This document shows, in pieces, positions 38,355 through 47,592 of a stretch of DNA of 64,000 nucleotides. Origin of the DNA: Thalassospira sp. MCCC 1A01148. GTDB lineage: Bacteria > Pseudomonadota > Alphaproteobacteria > Rhodospirillales > Thalassospiraceae. Location: NCBI RefSeq assembly GCF_001613795.1, contig NZ_LPVZ01000020.1, positions 744,001 through 808,000 on the forward strand, written 5' to 3'. Both the position numbers and the translations under genes were made by a program. Position 1 is the stretch's first letter. Each line of letters opens with the position of its first letter. Below the pieces are notes generated by a model. It saw only the letters and a program-made list of their open reading frames with translations, made no database searches and had not been told where the DNA came from.

Positions 38355-39032
38355 TTGACCGACGTTGTCAGTTTCAGGAATGTCGGAGTCCGCTATGAAT
38401 CCGGGCCGGAAATCCTGCGCGATCTAAATTTTTCTTTGGGCCGCGGCAGTTTTCATTTCCTGACGGGGGCTTCGGGTGCGGGTAAATCCACGCTGATGCG
38501 GCTTTTATATTTGGCCCTGCGCCAAACGCGTGGCGAAATTTCGATCTTTGGGCGCGACAATATCCGCATCCAGCGCGAGGAACTGCCCGCGATTCGCCGC
38601 AAGATCGGTGTCGTGTTTCAGGATTTCCGCCTGATCAATCACCTGACAACCTTTGAAAATGTCGCCCTGCCGCTGCGCGTGGCGGGTGTCGAAGACCTTC
38701 AGATTCGCAAAAACGTCACCGAACTTCTCGAATGGGTCGGCCTTGGCGATCACATCAATGCACAGCCGTCACGCCTGTCTGGTGGCCAGCAACAGCGCGT
38801 TGCCATTGCGCGCGCCGTCATTGGTCGCCCTGCCCTGCTTCTGGCCGATGAGCCGACCGGGAACGTCGATGACCGAATCGCCATGCGATTGCTTTATCTG
38901 TTTGAGGAACTCAACAAACTGGGCACCACCGTTCTGATCGCCACCCATAACCGCAATCTTGTGCGGCGGTTTGGCCATACACAATGGCTGCTCGAAGGTG
39001 GTACCTTGCATGATGTCTCCAACAGCGGCTGA
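38355..39032 (+). CDS. ftsE: Cell division ATP-binding protein FtsE
   Basis: FtsE is the ATPase of the FtsEX complex, which couples septum assembly to activation of cell-wall hydrolases. The 225-residue protein has Walker [14 protein letters not shown], the ABC signature [14 protein letters not shown], Walker [13 protein letters not shown] and the H-loop ATHNRNL. The start is TTG at 38355, with GGAG eight bases upstream; there is no in-frame ATG near it, so the rare start is likely real. It is followed after 64 bases by ftsX. Confidence 0.95.
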   Translation: MTDVVSFRNVGVRYESGPEILRDLNFSLGRGSFHFLTGASGAGKSTLMRLLYLALRQTRGEISIFGRDNIRIQREELPAIRRKIGVVFQDFRLINHLTTFENVALPLRVAGVEDLQIRKNVTELLEWVGLGDHINAQPSRLSGGQQQRVAIARAVIGRPALLLADEPTGNVDDRIAMRLLYLFEELNKLGTTVLIATHNRNLVRRFGHTQWLLEGGTLHDVSNSG

Positions 39033-39096
39033 AACCCGACGACACTTTAACCGTCAAGACTCGTAACCACGGGATCAACAGGACCAACACACGATC

Positions 39097-39999
39097 ATGG
39101 CATTTCGCGCACCACCATCGCACCTTCCCCTAGAAAGCGACTCTTCGGCGCGCTTTTTGCCAAGCATCGTTGCCCTGATGGTGGCCCTTTTGACATTCTC
39201 CATCGTCGGACTTGCCGCCCTGCATGACAGTGTCGGTCAATGGTCGGGTCAGATCGAAGGCAGCCTGTCGATCCAGGTTCCCCCGACCGAGCTTGCCAAT
39301 CGCACCCCTGCCGAGCGTGAGGCCGCCCTGCAAGGCACCGTGGACAGCATCATCGAACAGGTTTCCACCCTGCCCGGTATCGCCCGGATCGAGGAACTTA
39401 GCCCCGACACCATGGCCGCCCTGCTTGAACCCTGGCTTGGCCCGGACGAGGTCATAAGCGAGCTTCCCATTCCACGCATCATCGAAATTACGCCTGAAAC
39501 CGGGTTCAATTTCGATGCGCTTGAAAGCCGTTTAGGGGTAATCGCCCCCGAGGCCGTGCTTGATGATCATCGCATCTGGATCGAACGCATTGCCGATGTC
39601 GCCTTTTCAGTTGAACTGGCACTGGCACTTTTGATTGTTGTGCTGTTTGGCGCAACCATGCTGTCGGTTGTGTTTGCTACCAGATCAGGGCTTTCGATCC
39701 ATCACCGCATCATTGAATTGCTGCATCTGATCGGGGCGCAGGATGGCTATATCGCAAGTCAGTTCGGCAGACATAATCGACGCCTTGCCTTCTTTGGCGC
39801 GTTGATCGGTCTTTTGATTGCGCTGCCCGTTTCCGCCCTGATTGGCTGGCTTGGCCTGCGTGCGGGCTGGCCGGTACCGTCCCTGGTTCTCAGCCCGACC
39901 TTTATCGGTCTAATTGTCGCCATTCCGTTTATTGTGGCAATGGTCGCGGGCATTACGGCAACCCGAACCGTGCTCCGTGTTCTACACAGGATGTTGTAA
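39097..39999 (+). CDS. ftsX: Cell division protein FtsX
   Basis: FtsX is the membrane partner of FtsE. The 300-residue protein has the expected layout: a cytoplasmic N-terminus, a membrane helix near residues 25-45, an extracytoplasmic loop of about 120 residues that includes GFNFDALESRLGVIAPEAVL, then three helices (near 168-190, 225-245 and 265-290). The FtsX core IDHR..IIELLHLIGAQDGYIASQF is present. It is the expected companion directly after ftsE. Confidence 0.93.
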   Translation: MAFRAPPSHLPLESDSSARFLPSIVALMVALLTFSIVGLAALHDSVGQWSGQIEGSLSIQVPPTELANRTPAEREAALQGTVDSIIEQVSTLPGIARIEELSPDTMAALLEPWLGPDEVISELPIPRIIEITPETGFNFDALESRLGVIAPEAVLDDHRIWIERIADVAFSVELALALLIVVLFGATMLSVVFATRSGLSIHHRIIELLHLIGAQDGYIASQFGRHNRRLAFFGALIGLLIALPVSALIGWLGLRAGWPVPSLVLSPTFIGLIVAIPFIVAMVAGITATRTVLRVLHRML

Positions 40000-40125
40000 C
40001 CCGCTGGCGGTCTTCGTATAGTCCGTTTGTCACCACTTCCCTTTTGGGATCATGGCCTTGGCCCTCTTTGGCCCTCTGAGGAGATCCGAATTCATGCCAG
40101 ATCGCCGCTATTCAGGCACGCATCT

Positions 40126-40854
40126 ATGAACAAACCCCCGCTTAGTGTGCAGCACCGCCGCCGCTTTCGGCGGTTTCGCTTTTTGCTCTCGGCTCTCATT
40201 TTTTGCGGGCTGATCTGGGCAGCCGGCTTTGTCTGGTATGTTGATTACATTCCCAAAAGCGTCGATAGCCCCACCCAAAAAACCGATGCGATTGTCGTTC
40301 TGACGGGCGGTAGCGAACGCCTGTCCGAAGGTCGACGTCTTTTGGTCCGTGGCCTTGCCGATAAACTGTTCATATCGGGCGTCTATCGCGGCGTAGAGGT
40401 TGATGAATTGCTGTCAGTCGGCAAATCCGATCCGCGTCTGATTTCATGCTGTGTTGTGCTGGGTCATGTGGCGGAAAACACCCGTGGCAATGCAATTGAA
40501 ACCGCGGTCTGGATGTATGAGGAAGACTATCAAAGTCTGCGCATCGTCACGGCCAACTACCACATGCCAAGATCGCTTCTGGAATTCAAAAGCCTGATGC
40601 CCGATGTCGAAATCGTCGCCCATCCGGTCTTTCCCGATAACGTCAAAATCGAAAATTGGTGGCGCTTCCCGGGCAGTACTGCACTGATCGCCAGCGAATA
40701 TAACAAGTATGTTTTTGCCAGCCTGCGCAACACGCTGCTGAACTGGTTGCCAAACGGCGACCGAAGGGCCCTGCGTAGTCCGGGTGGGACGTCCGGTGAC
40801 GCGCCCGACCTTGATGACTATTCTGCCTCAAACGGGGTGCGCAAGGGTGGGTGA
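40126..40854 (+). CDS. YdcF-like DUF218 family protein
   Basis: This 242-residue protein has a basic N-terminus, one membrane helix (near residues 21-42) and a DUF218 domain with KTDAIVVLTGGSERLSEGRR, LGHVAENTRGNA and IVTANYHMPRSLLEFK. The GGSxxR and TxxNA motifs match the YdcF/SanA/ElyC group, thought to act on envelope or cell-wall precursors. It lies between ftsX and a PlsC-type gene, a common order in this group. ATG 40126 is chosen because the longer frame begins in weak sequence. The substrate is unknown. Confidence 0.88.
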   Translation: MNKPPLSVQHRRRFRRFRFLLSALIFCGLIWAAGFVWYVDYIPKSVDSPTQKTDAIVVLTGGSERLSEGRRLLVRGLADKLFISGVYRGVEVDELLSVGKSDPRLISCCVVLGHVAENTRGNAIETAVWMYEEDYQSLRIVTANYHMPRSLLEFKSLMPDVEIVAHPVFPDNVKIENWWRFPGSTALIASEYNKYVFASLRNTLLNWLPNGDRRALRSPGGTSGDAPDLDDYSASNGVRKGG

Positions 40855-40944
40855 ACAATCGGCATTTTCTGATCGTCATATTGCTGTTACAAAACAGCAG
40901 ATTTTTAGGATCAGGACCCTAAGCCCATGAAGGAATTTGTCTGA

Positions 40945-41772
40945 ATGATAGCCCTGCGCGCGTTGCTCTTTAACGTGTTGTTTTTCGGTGGAACGGCGCT
41001 TTTGTGCATCGTTCTTTTGCCGCTGATGCTGTTTGGACGCAAGGCCAACCAGTTTGTCGGGCATGCATGGTGTCGACTGATTCAGTTCATGCTGCGCTAT
41101 TCGGTGGGCATGCGCAAACGCTTCACCGGTTTGGAAAATCTGCCGGACGGCCCCTGCATCATTGTCGCCAAACACCAGTCTGCCTGGGAAACCCTGACCT
41201 TCCATACGGTGGTCCCCGATCCGGCCTATATCCTGAAAAAGGAACTCACCCGCATTCCATTGGTCGGGCAGTTTCTGATCCTTTCGGGACAGATTGCCGT
41301 GGATCGGTCGGCGGGCAGTCAGGCCCTCAAAGACATGATCAAGGGGGCTTCCAAGGCGCTTGAGGAAAACCGTCAGGTGATCATTTTCCCCGAAGGCACG
41401 CGTACCCCGCCGGGCTCCAACCGCCCGTATCATCCGGGTATCTTCGCGCTTTACAAAGCCTTCCCCGATACCAAGGTCATACCCGTTGCGCTGAATTCCG
41501 GCATGTTCTGGGGCCGCGACAGCTTCATGAAATATGGCGGTCGGGTCACCATGGAATTCTTGCCTGCCATGGAACCGGGCCTTGATCGCAAGACCTTCAT
41601 GAAGGAAATCAAGCACCGCATCGATACCCGCACGCGCGAGCTTGAGGCAGAGGCTCAAACGGAATTCCAGCTGCCTACCCTGACCACCGATGATATTGAT
41701 GCGAAACAGGAACAAGAAGACGCGGAAATCAGCGTCACGACCAAAGCCCCAAGCGGCGACAAGGTTTCCTGA
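40945..41772 (+). CDS. plsC: 1-acyl-sn-glycerol-3-phosphate acyltransferase
   Basis: PlsC acylates lysophosphatidic acid to phosphatidic acid in the inner membrane. The 275-residue protein has an N-terminal hydrophobic helix and the four acyltransferase motifs: the catalytic variant KHQSAWET (HX4D-like with E in place of D), ILSGQIAVDRSAG, IIFPEGTRTPPG and VIPVALNSG. The HQSAWET form is common among alphaproteobacterial PlsC homologues. An acidic tail of about 35 residues follows. The gene follows the YdcF-like gene and is closed by a terminator. Confidence 0.93.
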   Translation: MIALRALLFNVLFFGGTALLCIVLLPLMLFGRKANQFVGHAWCRLIQFMLRYSVGMRKRFTGLENLPDGPCIIVAKHQSAWETLTFHTVVPDPAYILKKELTRIPLVGQFLILSGQIAVDRSAGSQALKDMIKGASKALEENRQVIIFPEGTRTPPGSNRPYHPGIFALYKAFPDTKVIPVALNSGMFWGRDSFMKYGGRVTMEFLPAMEPGLDRKTFMKEIKHRIDTRTRELEAEAQTEFQLPTLTTDDIDAKQEQEDAEISVTTKAPSGDKVS

Positions 41773-41798
41773 ACCGCAGCCCCCCCGGTAAGACAACA

Positions 41799-41836
41799 AA
41801 AAGGCCCGCGATACCATGTGGTAAGCGGGCCTTTTT
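41799..41836. terminator. Bidirectional terminator after plsC
   Basis: GGCCCGC pairs with GCGGGCC, extended inward by TACCA/TGGTA, and the stem has A on the left and TTTTTT on the right. It lies between plsC and the convergent EamA gene. Confidence 0.9.
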
Positions 41837-41850
41837 TAAGTTTGGCGGCT

Positions 41851-42825
41851 CTAAGGCTTTGTGACGCGAACGCGCTCGGTCTTTTTACGCGTCACAAGCC
41901 AGATGCCCGACACGATCAAAACGATGCCTGCCAGATGGTAAAGATGCAGCGCCTCGCCCAGAAACGCGATGGCAAGACCGCTTGAGCAAACCGGGATCAG
42001 ATACATGAACACCCCGGCCTTGGCCGGGCCGACCATCGAAACACCCTTGTTCCAGAACATGTACCCCAAAAACGCCGGACCTGCCCCGATATAGAAGATC
42101 TTGAGCATATCGGGCCAAACCGGATCAAGTGTGGTGAAGAACGGCTTTCCATTCACAACCAGCGCCCAGATATAAAGCGGGGTCAGGAAGCACAAACCGA
42201 TCACGGCCGACACAAATACAAGGCTCAGCGGGTGCACCCCCTTGGGCGCACGTTTCAAAAACATCGAATAGGCCGCCCAGACCATGGCCGACATCATCGC
42301 CAGCACATCGCCCAGAACAAAATCCATTCTGGCAAAGACCGATGGGTCACCCTTGGCAATGATGGTCGCGGTGCCCGCCCCGGCGATCAGAACGCCCAGC
42401 CACTGACCAAGCCGCGGCTTGTCTGCCGTCAGAAGGGCTGCGAACAACAGAACCCAGATCGGTGTCGTCGCATTCAAAAGGCCGGTATTGACCGCCGTGG
42501 TGTTATAGGCCGCCAGATAGATCACCACGGAAAACAGGAACACGCCGGTAAAGCCGATCAAAAACATCGACAGCTTATGCTGGGACATGATCGCGAGGTC
42601 GCGGCGCAGATATTTGGCGCAGAACGGCAGCAACAAACACATCGCCACGATCCAGCGCCAGAAGGAAAGCGCTTCAAACGGCACGGTCTCATTGATGCCG
42701 CGCGCCACCACGTGGTTTGACCCCCACATCAGCGAACAAGCCACCAGCATCATGTAGGCCACCGTCAGGGGCGTTTGTGATCCGCTCTGTCCTGCTGCGA
42801 CGGTCGTTGCATTGGACTGACTCAT
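41851..42825 (-). CDS. EamA/DMT-family transporter
   Basis: This 324-residue protein has ten predicted membrane helices in two EamA repeats. The first includes SLMWGSNHVVARGINETVPF and FWRWIVAMCLLLPFC; the second ends FLGEALHLYHLAGIVLIVSG. The family exports or imports small metabolites; the substrate cannot be inferred. Its ATG overlaps the chaC stop (TAATG), so chaC and this gene form an operon. A link to glutathione-derived products is a guess. Confidence 0.9.
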   Translation of the reverse strand: MSQSNATTVAAGQSGSQTPLTVAYMMLVACSLMWGSNHVVARGINETVPFEALSFWRWIVAMCLLLPFCAKYLRRDLAIMSQHKLSMFLIGFTGVFLFSVVIYLAAYNTTAVNTGLLNATTPIWVLLFAALLTADKPRLGQWLGVLIAGAGTATIIAKGDPSVFARMDFVLGDVLAMMSAMVWAAYSMFLKRAPKGVHPLSLVFVSAVIGLCFLTPLYIWALVVNGKPFFTTLDPVWPDMLKIFYIGAGPAFLGYMFWNKGVSMVGPAKAGVFMYLIPVCSSGLAIAFLGEALHLYHLAGIVLIVSGIWLVTRKKTERVRVTKP

Positions 42826-43385
42826 TAAATACCGGCCCCCATATTGATCTCGCCATATTCGCGGCGCACCAGATCCATCAGATCATGCAGCGGCGGATCA
42901 ACGATGCCCATTTCATCAAGATGGCTCACCGTGTTTTCAAGATATTCGAGGTTCGGCCCGACATTGCCGTGTGCCGCAACAATGATTTCAACTGCCGTAC
43001 GCACCGGAAGGTTGCCGGCATATTGTTCGTGGGTCGGATCGGCAACATAGGTGTGCGCAATCACTTTGCGCCCGTCTGCAAGCTCGACCTCGACATCGGC
43101 CGGGATATAGGTGTTGGTCACGAGTTCACGCTCATCAAGATAAGCTTTCACCTTTGACCAGCTTTCAGGCGAAATACGAAACGCATTGCCAACACATTCC
43201 CCGCCCTTGTTCAGGCCAAGAACCAGACCGGGATTTTCCGGCGTGCCGCGATAATGGTGGGAATAGATACAAAATGACCGGTGGTAGCCGGGCAGCAGCG
43301 CGCGTGCGCACTCGACAAACTCAAAGCCCGGCCGCCACAGCAGCGACCCATATCCAAACACCCATTTTTCGCGCGCGTTGGTCAC
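42825..43385 (-). CDS. chaC: ChaC-like gamma-glutamylcyclotransferase
   Basis: ChaC-type enzymes cleave glutathione to 5-oxoproline and Cys-Gly. The 186-residue protein has the substrate-binding motif VFGYGSLLWRPGF at the N-terminus, YHRSFCIYSHHYRGTPENPG, GLVLGLNKGGECVGNAFRI, and a conserved acidic LDERELVTNTY segment with the expected catalytic glutamate. Length and motifs match the family. It is translationally linked to the following EamA transporter gene. Confidence 0.93.
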   Translation of the reverse strand: MTNAREKWVFGYGSLLWRPGFEFVECARALLPGYHRSFCIYSHHYRGTPENPGLVLGLNKGGECVGNAFRISPESWSKVKAYLDERELVTNTYIPADVEVELADGRKVIAHTYVADPTHEQYAGNLPVRTAVEIIVAAHGNVGPNLEYLENTVSHLDEMGIVDPPLHDLMDLVRREYGEINMGAGI

Positions 43386-43432
43386 GCATTCCTCCAGTAA
43401 CTTGTTTTCCGGTTTCGTAAAGTTACGCGAAA

Positions 43433-44314
43433 CTACCGCTTCATGATCACCAATGCCACCCCAAGGGCGGCAATGGCAAAACCGGCAAAGCCAAGCACGC
43501 CAAGTTGCTCGTCAAACAGGAGCCACGCAAAGAACGCAGCCGTTGGCGGCACAAGATAAAACATGCTGGCCACCCGGGTCGCTTCGCCCTGCTTGATCAG
43601 AACCATCAACAGCATGATCGCCCCGATGGACAAAACCAGCACCAGCCACGCCATCGCCAGGATGAAGTCCATGCTCCATTCGACCGTCAACGGCTCCTTG
43701 AACAGCGCGACGATCCCGACAAACACACTGGCAGCAACATATTGAACGACTGTGCCGCTCATCAGTTCCATGCCGGTGCAAAAACGTTTCTGGTAAAGGG
43801 TGCCTGCGGTCATGCCAAACAGGGCGAAAACCGCAAGTCCGATGCCAAGCGGGGTAATGCCGACACCATCGCCAATCTTGGGCAGCAAAACCAACGCAAC
43901 CCCGATCAGGCCAAGGATCAATCCGCCCCATTGGCGCATCGAAACCCGTTCGCCTAAAATGGACCCGACGACCGATGCGGTCACAACCGGTTGCAGCCCA
44001 ACGATCAATGCGGCAAGCCCCGCCGGCAATCCGGTATCAATCGCCCAGAACACGCCCCCCAGATAGACCCCGTGCACCAACACACCGGTGGTGCCGATAT
44101 GGGCCGCCTCACGCCAGGTTTTTGGCCATTTCGCGCCCATCAAAAAGATGACCGGGACCATCAGGACCAGAACGATGACAAATCGGACAAACAGGAAAAC
44201 GAACGGATCGGCATAGGGCAGACCGAATTTGGCCCCGACAAAGCCCGTGCTCCAAAGGAACACAAAGACAAACGGCATGAACCGAGTCAGTGCGGCATGG
44301 TTGGTGGCAGACAT
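43433..44314 (-). CDS. EamA/DMT-family transporter
   Basis: A second DMT-superfamily transporter, 293 residues and about ten helices. It opens MSATNHAALTRFMPFVFVFL then WSTGFVGAKFGLPYADPF, a familiar start for RhtA/YdcZ-related EamA proteins, and its second repeat contains GEATRVASMFYLVPPTAAFF. Substrate unknown. It lies just upstream of chaC on the same strand, separated by 47 bases, so the three genes may be transcribed together. Confidence 0.9.
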   Translation of the reverse strand: MSATNHAALTRFMPFVFVFLWSTGFVGAKFGLPYADPFVFLFVRFVIVLVLMVPVIFLMGAKWPKTWREAAHIGTTGVLVHGVYLGGVFWAIDTGLPAGLAALIVGLQPVVTASVVGSILGERVSMRQWGGLILGLIGVALVLLPKIGDGVGITPLGIGLAVFALFGMTAGTLYQKRFCTGMELMSGTVVQYVAASVFVGIVALFKEPLTVEWSMDFILAMAWLVLVLSIGAIMLLMVLIKQGEATRVASMFYLVPPTAAFFAWLLFDEQLGVLGFAGFAIAALGVALVIMKR

Positions 44315-44394
44315 TTCAATCCCCTTGGACCGGACGGTGCAACATGTGGGGTTGTTGTCCGTCGGTTTATCCCGGAAAATCGGGCATCACGGTA

Positions 44395-45360
44395 TTACTC
44401 GGCAGGCTTTTTCTTGGCTTTTTCATCGCTTTGGCGGTCTTCACCCTCGGCGGAGAAATTGGTGAAATCCTGTCCGGCATCGACAATGCCGCGGCGAATT
44501 TCGCGGGTGCGCGTAAACAGATCAAACAGCTTGTCACCCTCGCCCCAGCGAATGGCACGCTGAAGCGCCATCAGGTCTTCCTGAAAACGTCCCAGCACGT
44601 CCAGAACCGCTTCGCGGTTATTCAGGAACACATCGCGCCACATCGTCGGATCAGACGCCGCAATACGGGTGAAATCGCGGAAACCTGTCGCAGAAAACTT
44701 GATCACTTCCTGACGCAGCGCATCTTCAAGATCGGTTGCGGTGCCGACAATCGTGTAGGCAATCAGGTGCGGCAAATGTGATGTAATGCCAAGGATGCGG
44801 TCATGATGATCTGCATCCATGCATTCGACATGCATTCCGCAAGCTTCCCAAAGGCCGCGAACCTTTGCGACTGCTTCTTCATTCTCGCCCGGGATCGGGG
44901 TCAGAATGCACCAGCGCTCTTCGAACAGTTCAGGAAAACCGGAATCCGGCCCCGAATGTTCCGTACCGGCCAGCGGGTGACCCGGAACGAAATGAACGCC
45001 TTCATCCAGATGCGGAGCAATATCGCGGATCACCGATTGCTTGACCGACCCGACGTCGGAAACAATCGCACCCTTTTTAAGCGCCCCTGTCAGTTGCGCA
45101 CCAATGCTTTCATTGGCACCAACCGGCGCACAAACCATGACCAGATCCGCATCGCCAACCGCCTGTTTGATATCGCAATAGGCGGCGTCGGCAATACCAA
45201 GTTCAAGCACCCGGTCACGGGTCGCCTCAGAGCGAACCGCGCAAGTGATTTTGTTGGCAAGGCCGTCACGCTTGATGCGACGTGCCATGGACGAGCCGAT
45301 CAGGCCCATGCCGATAAAGGCGACTGTTTCAAACAGCGGTTGGGATGCAGTATTGGTCAT
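44395..45360 (-). CDS. tyrC: Prephenate/arogenate dehydrogenase family protein
   Basis: This enzyme oxidatively decarboxylates arogenate or prephenate in tyrosine synthesis. The 321-residue protein has the NAD motif VAFIGMGLIGSSMARRIKRD, ADLVMVCAPVGAN, SDVGSVKQSVIRDIAPHLDE and the substrate-binding HFVPGHPLAGTEHSGPD with its conserved histidine. It lies one base after hisC, and with the chorismate mutase upstream forms a three-gene tyrosine/phenylalanine cluster. Which substrate it prefers cannot be read from sequence. Confidence 0.93.
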   Translation of the reverse strand: MTNTASQPLFETVAFIGMGLIGSSMARRIKRDGLANKITCAVRSEATRDRVLELGIADAAYCDIKQAVGDADLVMVCAPVGANESIGAQLTGALKKGAIVSDVGSVKQSVIRDIAPHLDEGVHFVPGHPLAGTEHSGPDSGFPELFEERWCILTPIPGENEEAVAKVRGLWEACGMHVECMDADHHDRILGITSHLPHLIAYTIVGTATDLEDALRQEVIKFSATGFRDFTRIAASDPTMWRDVFLNNREAVLDVLGRFQEDLMALQRAIRWGEGDKLFDLFTRTREIRRGIVDAGQDFTNFSAEGEDRQSDEKAKKKPAE

Positions 45361-45361
45361 T

Positions 45362-46459
45362 TTATGCGTTCACAAAGTCTTTGATGGTCTGCAGGCAGAT
45401 TTCCATTTCTTCCTTCGTACCAATAGAGATACGAAGCATCTGCGGCAGGCCATAGGCACCGATTTTGCGCGGAATCACGCCACGCGCCATCATGAAATCA
45501 TTGGCGGCATCTGCGTTCTTGCCGTCTTCTGCCGGGAACTCGACCAGAACGAAGTTGCCATAGCTCGGATGTGCCTTAAGGCCCGAAATCGCGTTCACCT
45601 CGTCGCGGAACCACGAAAGCGTTTCGGCATTGTGGCGTACGCATTCATTGACGAAATCATCATCATCAAGGGCTGCAGCCCCGGCTTCCTGAGTTGGCAG
45701 CGGCACGTTGAACGGATTGCGCAAACGGTGCAGGACATCAGCAATCGCCGGCGGCGCATAGCACCAGCCCAGACGAATGCCACCAAGACCATAGATCTTG
45801 GAAAATGTCCGGGTCATCACCGTGTTGTTGCCTGCTTTTACAAGCTCTTCACCGGCGGAATAATCTTCCTGACCGGTCATGAATTCGGCATAGGCCGCAT
45901 CGACCACCAGAACGATGTCATCGCGCAGACCATCACGCAGGCGCTTCATTTCCGCGTCCGAAATATAAGTGCCCGTCGGGTTGTTCGGGTTGGCGACAAA
46001 CACGATTTTGGTCTTGTCGGTGACCGCAGCCAACAGGGCATCAACATCGGTGGTCATGTTGGTTTCCTTGGCGGTCACAGGGGTTGCACCAACCCCCATG
46101 GTCGCGATCGGATACATCAGGAAACCATGTTCCGAATACAGAACTTCATCCCCCGGACCGGCATAGGCACGGATCAAAAGCGTCAGGATTTCATCAGACC
46201 CGTTGCCGCAAATAAGCTGATCAAATTCCAGACCGTATTTCTCAGCCAGCTTGTGACGCAGAACGTCGCAACCACCATCCGGATAACGATGCAAACGGGT
46301 TGCCGTGTTCCGCAGGGCTTCCATGGCCTTGGGGCTCGGGCCAAGTGCGCCTTCGTTCGAAGACAATTTGATCACGCGCTGAGCACTGTCAGCACTGGAT
46401 TTGCCGCCTTTATACGGCGCAATATCAAGAATTCCGGGGCGTGGGGTGGGCGCAGACAT
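45362..46459 (-). CDS. hisC: Histidinol-phosphate/aromatic aminotransferase
   Basis: This 365-residue PLP enzyme belongs to the HisC branch of fold-type I aminotransferases. It has IKLSSNEGALGPSPKAMEAL, the ANPNNPTGTYIS motif, DAAYAEF and the PLP lysine in TRTFSKIYGLGGIRLGW. Located between a chorismate mutase and tyrC, it may serve aromatic amino acid synthesis as well as or instead of histidine synthesis. ATG 46459 is chosen because GGGAG lies nine bases upstream. Confidence 0.93.
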   Translation of the reverse strand: MSAPTPRPGILDIAPYKGGKSSADSAQRVIKLSSNEGALGPSPKAMEALRNTATRLHRYPDGGCDVLRHKLAEKYGLEFDQLICGNGSDEILTLLIRAYAGPGDEVLYSEHGFLMYPIATMGVGATPVTAKETNMTTDVDALLAAVTDKTKIVFVANPNNPTGTYISDAEMKRLRDGLRDDIVLVVDAAYAEFMTGQEDYSAGEELVKAGNNTVMTRTFSKIYGLGGIRLGWCYAPPAIADVLHRLRNPFNVPLPTQEAGAAALDDDDFVNECVRHNAETLSWFRDEVNAISGLKAHPSYGNFVLVEFPAEDGKNADAANDFMMARGVIPRKIGAYGLPQMLRISIGTKEEMEICLQTIKDFVNA

Positions 46460-46510
46460 CAGGTAGTTCTCCCAAGGGAAACGGTGGCCAGTCATGACCA
46501 CCAAGCGTAT

Positions 46511-47404
46511 TTAACTCAGTGCGTCTTCAGCAATCGGCACGGCATAGGCACCCACGACGCGTAAACTTTCGGGGCGAAGGCCCTGTGCATCCAGTGTCGC
46601 CTGAAACGCATTGGCGCGATTACAAAAGAATCCCGGCACATCAACAAGCACAAAACGCCGATCCGATGCCGTTTCGTCAGAAAAGCCAAGGATTACCGAT
46701 CCGTCGATAGCATCCGCAATTTTTTTGCGCACCGTATCCATCGAAATCTCTTTCGACAGGCTGACAACAAACAGAGTCCGGTCGTCTCCACTGTCTTCAA
46801 GCTCAATCGCGGCCAGAACGAACCCTTCGGTCTGCTCACCCCGTCCGACAGGACGACCACCAAACGGCAATTTGGATACGACACGGACCGCACTTTGTTC
46901 AGTCAGGTTGGTCCACCATGGCATGGCTTCGCCCAGTTCGGGCTTGGGAAACACCCCGACAGCCGCACGGCCTTCTTCAAGCGCGCCAAATGCTTCACGC
47001 GGGGTATCAAACTCGATAATCTCGTTCAGGCAGCCAAAATTCAGCCGTGCCAGTTCCCAGCAATCCACCCCGTCGGCATTGCGGCAAAGCGCAACCGTAT
47101 AGGGCGCTTCAAGGCGCGTACCGGCGGCGATCATTTCGCGCCAGATCTGGATCAGGGCGGTTTTCGGAAAGGCCCCTTCATGGCGTTCAACCAATGTGCG
47201 CATGATGCGGGCTTCGCGTGCCGGGCGATACGGGACCTTTACCTTGCCACCAGCGGCGATCATCCGGTCCTTATAGGCACCGACAGCCTGCACAACCTTT
47301 GTCCGGCGGATGATCAGCGACTGCAGCGCCTGATCGATCTCGTCGATCTCTCCGCGCAGGTCATCCAGGTCAAGATTTGCCAAATTTTTATCGTCAGACG
47401 CCAT
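46511..47404 (-). CDS. Chorismate mutase with divergent C-terminal domain
   Basis: The first 95 residues form an AroQ-type chorismate mutase: LDDLRGEIDEIDQALQSLII, RRTKVVQAVGAYKDR and the arginines of VPYRPAREARIMRTL. The remaining 200 residues weakly recall a prephenate dehydratase: the segment REAFGALEEGRAAVGVFPKP resembles the VENGEADYGVLPIENS region of that family, but the TRF motif and a clear ACT motif ESRP are missing. The protein makes prephenate and may have a regulatory, not dehydratase, C-terminal half. It is the first gene of the aromatic cluster and divergent from metX. Confidence 0.85.
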   Translation of the reverse strand: MASDDKNLANLDLDDLRGEIDEIDQALQSLIIRRTKVVQAVGAYKDRMIAAGGKVKVPYRPAREARIMRTLVERHEGAFPKTALIQIWREMIAAGTRLEAPYTVALCRNADGVDCWELARLNFGCLNEIIEFDTPREAFGALEEGRAAVGVFPKPELGEAMPWWTNLTEQSAVRVVSKLPFGGRPVGRGEQTEGFVLAAIELEDSGDDRTLFVVSLSKEISMDTVRKKIADAIDGSVILGFSDETASDRRFVLVDVPGFFCNRANAFQATLDAQGLRPESLRVVGAYAVPIAEDALS

Positions 47405-47468
47405 AATCTACTCTTCTTTTGAACGGCGCACAGTATTAGGACAGGGCCGCAGAAATGCAAAGAAAAGA

Positions 47469-47498
47469 TTGACTAACACCGGCTCTGCTTCATAGCTA
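47469..47498 (+). promoter_or_regulatory. Possible metX promoter
   Basis: TTGACT and TAGCTA are separated by 18 bases, about 95 bases before the metX start, and overlap a small inverted repeat GCTCT/AGAGC. A by-eye match only. The region does not show a confident SAM riboswitch. Confidence 0.35.
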
Positions 47499-47592
47499 GA
47501 GCAAGGGAATTTTCACCAAACCCGGCACCCGCTGCGCAGTCCGCAGCCCGATTGTGCAAAAAAACGTCAGATAACAGGGATACCAACCGAAT

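Noticed and set aside
45245..46564. 439-codon plus-strand frame opposite tyrC and hisC
   Set aside because: It spans two confident minus-strand genes and has no family-like motif.
47405..47592. Possible SAM-II riboswitch before metX
   Set aside because: A few elements such as GATT and GCTA are present, but the paired stems and the conserved core do not line up by eye. A covariance-model search of this gap would decide it.
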